A stretch of 42,712 nt of DNA. It comes from JABMPO01 sp964539785 (GTDB lineage: Bacteria > Fidelibacterota > Marinisomatia > Marinisomatales > TCS56). The notes beneath the pieces were generated by a model that was not told where the DNA came from, did no database searches, and worked only from the letters and a program-made list of their open reading frames with translations. The stretch is from the NCBI GenBank assembly GCA_964539785.1, contig CAZIJQ010000018.1:1-42712 (forward strand). Reading direction: 5' to 3'. The position numbers and the translations under genes were made by a program. Positions 15,374-20,867 of this stretch are shown here, piece after piece (within the stretch, counting starts at the first letter, position 1; every line of letters begins with the position of its first letter).

Positions 15374-15917
15374 AGCAGCTTATATTTTAACCGGTGGCCA
15401 CAGCCGGCGTTTCGGCAGCCCCAAATGCATGGCCGAGATCAACGGGCGTCCCATGCTGGATATTGTTGCTGCTAACCTAAGCGCCGTATTTGACAAAGTA
15501 TATCAGGTTGGAAAGCAGGCTTACGGGGAGTTGCCGTTTGTTCCGGATATTGCCAGCGAACAGAATCCATTAACCGGCATTATCACCGCCCTGCGCCATT
15601 GCCAGTCGGAGTGGGCCTTCATCATTGCCTGCGACCTGCCGCTGGTGGATAATAATGTGATCGAATGCTTGCTGCCGAAATTAGCCGATGATTATCAGAT
15701 AGTATTGCCGGAAGTGGACGGTTATTTACAGTACACCTGCGCTTTTTATAACAAATCTATACTGCCGCTGCTGCAAGAAAAGCTGACAATCGGTAAACTA
15801 GCCTTACATCAGATTATACAAGAGGTGGATTATAAATCAGTGTCTTTTACCGAGAACCTGTGGTTTTTGAATGTGAATACACGAGAAGATTTAGGGAAGC
15901 TACAAAAAATGTTGTAG
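15360..15917 (+). CDS. mobA: MobA-like molybdenum cofactor guanylyltransferase
   Basis: A 185-residue NTP-transferase of the MobA family. Key motifs are the nucleotide-binding LTGGHSRRFGSPK (11-23), FVPDIASEQNPLTGIITAL (with the DxxxxxGPLxGI-like element) and IIACDLPLVD (about 88-97) providing the metal-binding Asp. MobA joins GMP to molybdopterin to make Mo-bis-MGD, the cofactor required by DMSO-reductase-family enzymes such as the PsrA-like protein encoded nearby. It overlaps the preceding gene by 14 bases. Its TAG stop (15915-15917) is formed by the outer arm of an R1 palindrome, so the last residues may differ from the ancestral C-terminus. Confidence 0.85.
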   Translation: MKRIEAAYILTGGHSRRFGSPKCMAEINGRPMLDIVAANLSAVFDKVYQVGKQAYGELPFVPDIASEQNPLTGIITALRHCQSEWAFIIACDLPLVDNNVIECLLPKLADDYQIVLPEVDGYLQYTCAFYNKSILPLLQEKLTIGKLALHQIIQEVDYKSVSFTENLWFLNVNTREDLGKLQKML

Positions 15918-15940
15918 TGACAACACCGGTTGTCACTACA
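15913..15940. repeat. R1 palindromic element at the mobA stop codon
   Basis: TGTAGTGACAAC-ACCG-GTTGTCACTACA has perfect 12-base arms. The TAG within the left arm is the mobA stop codon. The stem lies between mobA (+) and a convergent acetyltransferase gene (-). Confidence 0.85.
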
Positions 15941-15973
15941 GGTCTACTGCTGCTACTAAAAATATAATTACAG

Positions 15974-16468
15974 TTATAATCTCCGCCACATGATGTAAGC
16001 ATTGGTTAGTCCGTTTTGGGAATGGTTAAATGCATCAGGGATCTCATCGATTATATTAAAACCCAATTTTTGCCACAGTCGGATTGCCCCAGTATTGGTT
16101 TTAACCACGATATTGAACTGCATGGCTAAATACCCCAGCCATTTTGCTTCTTCCATAGCAAATTTACCCATGGCTGTGCCAATACCCCGTCTAGCCGCTG
16201 ACGCCAATGTCATGAAGGATGCATTAGCAACTTGAGATCCCAGATCCGGTTGATTATCCTTGATGAAAAAGGTCCCTAAAACCTGCCCATCAATTGTCGC
16301 CACAAAAGTTTGTTTATCTTTACCACACCAATAATCCAGCATTTTCTCTCGACTGGAATCAGGGGCAAAAACATAGGTGTCTCCGGTAGATATGACCTGT
16401 TTGATGATTTCCCAGATCTGATCGAAGTCAGTTTCTTTAGCCGGCCTGATTTTGATTTCTAATTGCAT
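15974..16468 (-). CDS. GNAT-family N-acetyltransferase
   Basis: A 164-residue GNAT protein. The N-terminus IKIRPAKETDFDQIWEII is a standard opening; acetyl-CoA binding is indicated by ASAARRGIGTAMGKFAMEEA (the Q/RxxGxG/A loop) and the C-terminal motif TNTGAIRLWQKLGFNIIDE. A small-molecule amine or a protein N-terminus could be the substrate; nothing in the context decides. It is transcribed on its own, downstream of a terminator that ends the sulfur operon. Confidence 0.88.
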   Translation of the reverse strand: MQLEIKIRPAKETDFDQIWEIIKQVISTGDTYVFAPDSSREKMLDYWCGKDKQTFVATIDGQVLGTFFIKDNQPDLGSQVANASFMTLASAARRGIGTAMGKFAMEEAKWLGYLAMQFNIVVKTNTGAIRLWQKLGFNIIDEIPDAFNHSQNGLTNAYIMWRRL

Positions 16469-16484
16469 TGGTTAGTGGTGTACT

Positions 16485-16524
16485 AAAAAACCTTCCAGAT
16501 CTTATTCAAGTGACCTGGAAGGTT
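16485..16524 (-). terminator. Rho-independent terminator of the sulfur operon
   Basis: On the minus strand AACCTTCCAG pairs with CTGGAAGGTT (16-base loop) and runs straight into TTTTTT (16490-16485). It lies 95 bases beyond the rhodanese stop and just upstream of the acetyltransferase start. Confidence 0.8.
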
Positions 16525-16618
16525 ACTAATTGATTAGTGTTGAGACAACATCTGTGTTACCACTCCAATACTCCTCTGCACCTCTGCTCCCCGCTCTATG
16601 CTCTCCGCTCCCTGCTCA

Positions 16619-17281
16619 TTAACACCCGCCTTCCGGTGCTTTTTTCTTGGACTTTCGTTTGACAGGAGGTTTCGGTTTCGCAGGAGCGTCACCGCCAGTT
16701 GATTCAAGGATTGCGCCTCCGCCGAATTTCTGGCTGGCAGCTTTGCGGAAATCGTATTTGGCAAACTCATCATCGGGACTGGTAGATTTTGGAGCGGTGG
16801 GACTGAGGATCGTTTCGGTCCAGAAGTTGAGCCCGCCCTGGAGGACGTAATTATTGTCATAACCCAGTTGCCGCAAAATCATCCAGGCCTTGTGAGCGCT
16901 GGTGGTACCGTTGGAGTACAGGATGTTCATTACAACGCCCTGGTCCAGATAATCCACCCACTCGTCTGATAGGATATCTGCGATTGGGATATTGATGGCA
17001 TTTTCCAATCGAAAGGCTTCAAATTCTTGCGGGGTGCGAACATCGATTAACTGAATTGATGGATCTTTGTTGATCAGCCAATCGGCCAGTTCATCCGGGT
17101 GGATTAATTCGGTGCCAAATTGGATTTCCGCCAACATCTCTGGGGCTGTCAGACGATAAGGCTGGGTGGTATTCTCCGGCACCATGGCAATGACTAGTCC
17201 CAGGACAACACCTATGGAAGTGAGCAGAATCCGCGGCTTGATGCGAATCCGTTCACGGACGCGTTTGATTTCTTCAACCAT
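16619..17281 (-). CDS. Membrane-anchored rhodanese-fold protein lacking the catalytic Cys
   Basis: A 220-residue protein with a basic N-terminus, one membrane helix (about 17-35: ILLTSIGVVLGLVIAMV) and a rhodanese fold (about 60-160) with LIDVRTPQEFEAFRLENAINIP and VLQGGLNFW. Where active rhodaneses have C-x-x-G-x-R-S, this one has LYSNGTTSAHKAW: no Cys in the loop. The C-terminal tail is Lys/Pro-rich and ends in Cys220. Sulfurtransfer from a loop Cys persulfide is therefore unlikely; a binding or scaffolding role, or use of the tail Cys, remains possible. Start ATG at 17281 touches the stop of the YeeE gene. It is the last gene of the operon, so a role in handling sulfur species delivered by the YeeE-like proteins is likely. 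Confidence 0.82.
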   Translation of the reverse strand: MVEEIKRVRERIRIKPRILLTSIGVVLGLVIAMVPENTTQPYRLTAPEMLAEIQFGTELIHPDELADWLINKDPSIQLIDVRTPQEFEAFRLENAINIPIADILSDEWVDYLDQGVVMNILYSNGTTSAHKAWMILRQLGYDNNYVLQGGLNFWTETILSPTAPKSTSPDDEFAKYDFRKAASQKFGGGAILESTGGDAPAKPKPPVKRKSKKKAPEGGC

Positions 17282-17871
17282 TAGTATTCCTCCCGCGGGA
17301 ATCTTTTTTCAGCCCATTCGCCACCCCAGAACATGAGGGCTGCGATTACCACAACCAGCAATACCAGGAAGCCTTGGGACACATGAAATAATTCTGACAT
17401 CTTGATCTGTTCCAGATTACCCGCCATATACAGTTTTTTAATCAGGGGGAAAGATTCGGCAAACAGGAAAATACCGATGAAGATTCCACCCAGAAATACC
17501 ATGGCGTCGATCTTGCCGATTGCTGCAGCGCAGGCACTGGTTCCCGGGCAAAAGCCACCGATAATAAACCCGGCACCCATAATTACGCCCCCAACGATTG
17601 CCGACCACAGAAAGGTGGGATTTACCCACACTAAATTGAGATCGATTAAATCAAAAAGGCTCAAGTAAAGCAGTCCCAGCATGCCGGTAACCCCGGCAGT
17701 GAAGAAGACTTTTAAGACAACAGTATCATAACCATAGAAAACACCTGCCAGCTTGCGGCTGGAAGAAAATCCGGCTTGTTCCAATACAAAGCCAAAGCCG
17801 ATACCAACCACAAAAGCGATCAGGAAATTCCAGCCCGGATCGATGATTTCATTTGGAATTAATGGTCCCAT
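17281..17871 (-). CDS. YeeE/YedE (DUF395) family sulfur-compound transporter, half 1
   Basis: A 196-residue membrane protein of the YeeE/YedE family, members of which import thiosulfate (TsuA in bacteria). About five membrane segments are visible. Conserved motifs are FGFVLEQAGFSSSRKLAGVFYG and the Cys signature GGFCPGTSAC (Cys108 and Cys114); such cysteines relay the substrate by hydrogen bonding in characterised YeeE. Full-length family members have about 350 residues with two pseudo-repeats; here the repeats are encoded by two adjacent genes. The AGGGGGT ribosome-binding site overlaps the TAG of the upstream partner gene. Confidence 0.88.
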   Translation of the reverse strand: MGPLIPNEIIDPGWNFLIAFVVGIGFGFVLEQAGFSSSRKLAGVFYGYDTVVLKVFFTAGVTGMLGLLYLSLFDLIDLNLVWVNPTFLWSAIVGGVIMGAGFIIGGFCPGTSACAAAIGKIDAMVFLGGIFIGIFLFAESFPLIKKLYMAGNLEQIKMSELFHVSQGFLVLLVVVIAALMFWGGEWAEKRFPREEY

Positions 17872-17880
17872 ATTTACCCC

Positions 17881-18390
17881 CTAAATCCAATTTTTTCTGA
17901 AAAAATAAGCCAGCGCGAAAGCGGTACCGAAGATTGCCATCATCGTGACGAAACCTGCCACTGACAAAACTGCCATCCCGGTCAAAGCTGCGCCACTGGT
18001 GCAGCCGCGGCCCAGTTGACTGCCGTAGCCGAACAGGATACCGCCGATACCGGCCAGAATCAAGCGTTTGTTTGAAGTAATCTTTGGTGAATGTTCCACC
18101 TTGAATTTCAATCGACCGGCAATCGCCCCGGAAATAAAGCCGCCCACAATCACGCCCAGAACTTCAAATACCAGCCAGGATTTAAGCGGATTTTTACCTT
18201 CGCCTACATATTTGGAATAATATTCGGAGCCAGCGGTGTGGTCTGGCGCGACAGTGTCGACCGCTTGCACCACCACCGATTTCACAGCTCCACTTGCACC
18301 AAGTCCACGACCGGAGAAAAATAAAGCTGCGATCAGGACCAGTCCCAGCAGGACACCGGCCAGATAAGGATTAATATATTTAGTTTTCAT
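17881..18390 (-). CDS. YeeE/YedE (DUF395) family sulfur-compound transporter, half 2
   Basis: A 169-residue membrane protein starting at ATG 18390, chosen because AAGG lies 7 bases upstream and MKTKYINPYLAGVLLGLVL begins directly with the first membrane helix; the frame stays open to 18459 but adds an implausible N-terminus. The DUF395 signature is LGRGCTSGAALTGMAVL, with the conserved Cys. A periplasmic loop of about 60 residues separates helices 1 and 2. It pairs with the downstream half-size YeeE, the two together making up one transporter. Thiosulfate or another reduced sulfur species is the expected cargo. Confidence 0.85.
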   Translation of the reverse strand: MKTKYINPYLAGVLLGLVLIAALFFSGRGLGASGAVKSVVVQAVDTVAPDHTAGSEYYSKYVGEGKNPLKSWLVFEVLGVIVGGFISGAIAGRLKFKVEHSPKITSNKRLILAGIGGILFGYGSQLGRGCTSGAALTGMAVLSVAGFVTMMAIFGTAFALAYFFRKNWI

Positions 18391-18737
18391 TTTCGAACCT
18401 TGGTTATTAATTACCACAAAGGTTTCCGCTCGTTTCTTTCCAACTCTCGTCTTGCACACACAGGGTCAAAAGCCCTTAGATTCTGCTCAGAGTGTTTGAA
18501 AAGGCGGGCGGGAACCAATCTTTGTGGCAGGTTCAAAGACCTAAGGCACAAATCGGTTTCTCCACCCAGTTTGCTATTAATTAACAATCTCATCTTAACA
18601 TTATGAACTTATGAAAACCATCAACGGAAACGTACAAGTCACAAAGGACACGGATGTCACAGTTTTTATATAGAATATTTCTGTGTACTTGGTGTTTTTG
18701 GTGTCTCCGTGTTTAACGCTCTTTGTGTTTAGTCTTT
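18391..18737. repeat. Non-coding operon spacer with large imperfect inverted repeats
   Basis: No gene is supported here. Within 18640-18730, CACAAAGgACACGGA and CACAG are answered by CTGTG, TCTCCGTGT and CTTTGTG, forming an extended imperfect stem. Further left, CCACAAAGgtttcc (18414-18427) faces ggaaccaatCTTTGTGG (18511-18527). The spacer separates the psrC-like gene from the YeeE pair and may attenuate or process the transcript. Confidence 0.5.
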
Positions 18738-19679
18738 TCAATACAACCAGCGGCTGGCCTGCCCGGCATCAACCACAATGAACCGCAGCAGCAGTCCGCC
18801 GATGATAACCAACAAAGCTGGTATGGCAGCCGGTATTTTGGCTTTAAAAATCTCCAGAATTTCAAGCATTGCTGGGATCACCAGTCCCAAACCTACCACA
18901 AATATCCAGAACGATGTTGTGTAGGGACCGCCTAAAAATAATTCCGCTGCCTCAATATGAACCTGGGTTCCGGCCAGAAAACCCATGAATAAATGGACGA
19001 TCAGGAATATTTCAGTACCGATCAGGATTAAATCGATGCGACTGAAAAGGGTTCGTTCCGCGTGTGATTGGGAAAAGAGAACCGTCGAAGCCGCCCCAGC
19101 TGAAAGCCCCGATGTCAGAAACAGGGGACCCAGAATCGCTGTATTCCAGAATGGTCGCGCATTGAAGGCCGACAGCAGAATGCCAGTATACATGCCTAGA
19201 ATAATCGACAATAATATCATAATACCAGCGACCCATTTACGCTGATTGGTAAACCAATCAAAAAATTCTTTGATAATTGGGAATTTCCAGTCCCAGCGTG
19301 GTAAAATGTCAGTAAGCCAACTGGCAGCCCAGATTGCTGAAATTGGAGTAATTATCAACAGCGTCCAGGCGCCCCAACTCATGGGTGACTCCCAACGGAT
19401 ATTGGTAAATAATTGCCAAGCATACAAGACATGGGAAAGGTCCAGTAGCAGAGCCAGCAAGCCAACCCCAAGTAAAACTGGTGCCGCTAATGGCAACCAT
19501 TTCACGGCCGTGGGATAGTCATTTGCCTTTCCACGCAAAAATAATAGGGCCGAGAAAAACAGGATACCAGCTACCAGCCCACCCAGGAATAAATAGAGAG
19601 GAATCTCCCAACCCCAGACATGCAGGTGCGGATCAATCTCTGGCAGATGTCGACCGCTGACGATTATTTCTTCAATCAT
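18738..19679 (-). CDS. psrC: NrfD/PsrC-family membrane subunit of a molybdo-oxidoreductase
   Basis: A 313-residue polytopic protein. ATG 19679 is chosen because GGAG lies 6 bases upstream and MIEEIIVSGRHLPEIDPHLH starts the conserved family region; the frame extends to 19799 only through repeat DNA. Eight or nine membrane helices are visible, with VWGWEIPLYLFLGGLVAGIL near the start and FMGFLAGTQVHIEAAELFLGG later, typical of NrfD/PsrC quinol-interacting subunits. It would pass electrons between the quinone pool and the PsrB-like ferredoxin. A 650-base stretch holding a broken S23 gene separates it from psrB, although the three are normally adjacent. Confidence 0.88.
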   Translation of the reverse strand: MIEEIIVSGRHLPEIDPHLHVWGWEIPLYLFLGGLVAGILFFSALLFLRGKANDYPTAVKWLPLAAPVLLGVGLLALLLDLSHVLYAWQLFTNIRWESPMSWGAWTLLIITPISAIWAASWLTDILPRWDWKFPIIKEFFDWFTNQRKWVAGIMILLSIILGMYTGILLSAFNARPFWNTAILGPLFLTSGLSAGAASTVLFSQSHAERTLFSRIDLILIGTEIFLIVHLFMGFLAGTQVHIEAAELFLGGPYTTSFWIFVVGLGLVIPAMLEILEIFKAKIPAAIPALLVIIGGLLLRFIVVDAGQASRWLY

Positions 19680-19714
19680 CACAAACTCCGTGATTGGTGA
19701 GATCGGCCGCTGTA

Positions 19715-19850
19715 AGCGGCCTAGTAAGAAATTGTGAGAAACGTGAAAGCCGTTGCTTCGCACGGCTAAGTGAGATATTGTGAGATGCGTCAGAACCATT
19801 GCTTCGCATTGCTGAGTGAGAAAAGTAAGAGCAGTGAGAAATGTGAGATT
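19715..19850. repeat. Left flank of the S23 cassette: GTGAGAA-type repeats
   Basis: Repeated GTGAGAA, AGTGAGAT and TTGCTTCGCA motifs (for example gccgttgcttcgcacggc and accattgcttcgcattgct) on the plus strand. The other side of the S23 gene (20221-20330) carries the same GTGAGAA motif on the minus strand, so the two flanks are inverted. Confidence 0.6.
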
Positions 19851-19853
19851 TCA

Positions 19854-20216
19854 TCATTTATCCTTTAAAAATTTTACCAATCCTTTGATCATTTTTTTGA
19901 TCGATAGGATTTTCTGATGCAATTCTTTTTGATGCTTGGAATAATTCAATTCTTCGGCAATGATAAGTTGGGTTTCTAATTCAGCTAGTGATCCCTGAGC
20001 GATGTACAAAAACTGGATAAATTCTTTGGGGTGTTTTCTGCCAGCACCTTCGGCTATATTGCTGGGAACGGAAATCGCTGCTCGTCTCATTTAACTGGTG
20101 AGTCCATAAATTTCTTCAGCCGGGAAGGACTTAGTCAATTGATAAATTGTTTTGACCAGTTTGATTGCATCTTTCCAGCAATCCAAATCTTTATGATTTC
20201 TTATTTTCTGTTCCAT
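19854..20216 (-). pseudogene. S23-type four-helix-bundle protein, interrupted by an in-frame TAA
   Basis: The start ATG at 20216 opens MEQKIRNHKDLDCWKDAIK and reads to EEIYGLTS, then a TAA at 20091-20093, then continues in the same frame with MRRAAISVPSNIAEGAGRK and a helical remainder to 19854. Homologues of the 23S rRNA-intervening-sequence / TIGR02436 four-helix-bundle family read GLTSQMRRA here, so the stop is a CAA-to-TAA change of one base. The reconstructed length of about 120 residues is normal for the family. Function is unknown; these genes occur in IVS insertions and as stand-alone cassettes. The 78-residue C-terminal part could still be translated from ATG 20090. Confidence 0.85.
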
Positions 20217-20220
20217 ATTC

Positions 20221-20330
20221 TATCTTCTCACTATTCTCACTGCCGCAGGCATCTCACTCTTTTCTCACCCCTTATTCTCACTGCCGCAGGCTTCTCACTA
20301 TTTCTCACTGGCGTAGCCGTCTTACCATTT
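20221..20330. repeat. Right flank of the S23 cassette: TTCTCACTGCCGCAGGC direct repeats
   Basis: Two near-identical copies of ATTCTCACTGCCGCAGGC (followed by aTCTCAC and tTCTCAC), plus further TTCTCAC units, lie between the S23 start and the psrB stop. Their complement matches the GTGAGAA units on the left flank. Confidence 0.65.
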
Positions 20331-20333
20331 TTA

Positions 20334-20867
20334 TTAAATCAAGTAATAGATATTCGGGTCGGTACCGGCTTCCGGAATTAACCGTTTCCATTTCCGCCGG
20401 GCCAGAATTTTAGAGATTTTGCTATTGGGATCATCGGTATCGCCAAAATACATGCAATGAGTGGGGCAGACAGCCACACAGGCCGGTTCCTCACCTTTTT
20501 TCACCCGGTGTAGACAAAAAGTGCACTTATCGATATAGCCATCGGGATGGACGAAGCGGGCGTCGTAGGGACAGGAGGCGATGCAGGCCTTGCAGCCGAT
20601 GCATTCCTTATGATCAACCAGCACAATGCCTCCATCGGAATAGTGGCTGGCTTCGGTGGGACAGCAGCGCACACAGGGCGAATTTGTGCAATGATTGCAG
20701 CGCTCCGAGCGAATTTCCAACTGCAATTCAGGATAAGTGCCAGTTGTGGTTTCCACAATCCAATCCCGACAATAACCGATGGGTACATTGTTTTCGGTCT
20801 GACAGGCCACCACGCAATCGCTGCAGCCGACACATTTCTTGGTATCGATAGCCATGGCGTAACGCAT
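20334..20867 (-). CDS. psrB: 4Fe-4S dicluster ferredoxin subunit (PsrB/PhsB-like)
   Basis: A 177-residue iron-sulfur protein with four cysteine groups: CVGCSDCVVACQTE, CNHCTNSPCVRCCP, CIGCKACIASCP and CTFCLHRVKKGEEPACVAVC, enough for four 4Fe-4S clusters as in PsrB, PhsB and DmsB. It shuttles electrons between the NrfD-type membrane subunit and the catalytic molybdoenzyme. There is no signal peptide, consistent with co-export as a complex with the Tat-bearing subunit. Its start (20867) touches the end of the catalytic-subunit gene. Confidence 0.92.
   Translation of the reverse strand: MRYAMAIDTKKCVGCSDCVVACQTENNVPIGYCRDWIVETTTGTYPELQLEIRSERCNHCTNSPCVRCCPTEASHYSDGGIVLVDHKECIGCKACIASCPYDARFVHPDGYIDKCTFCLHRVKKGEEPACVAVCPTHCMYFGDTDDPNSKISKILARRKWKRLIPEAGTDPNIYYLI

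Noticed and set aside
18400..18606. 68-codon ORF in the psrC-YeeE spacer
   Set aside because: No ribosome-binding site, no domain features, and it lies in repeat-rich DNA.
1977..20093. Possible stop-codon reassignment (TAA/TAG read as sense) because two genes have in-frame stops with conserved frame
   Set aside because: Housekeeping genes in the window end normally at TAA, TAG or TGA with correct family lengths, so the standard code applies; the two cases are both in mobile-type genes and fit decay.
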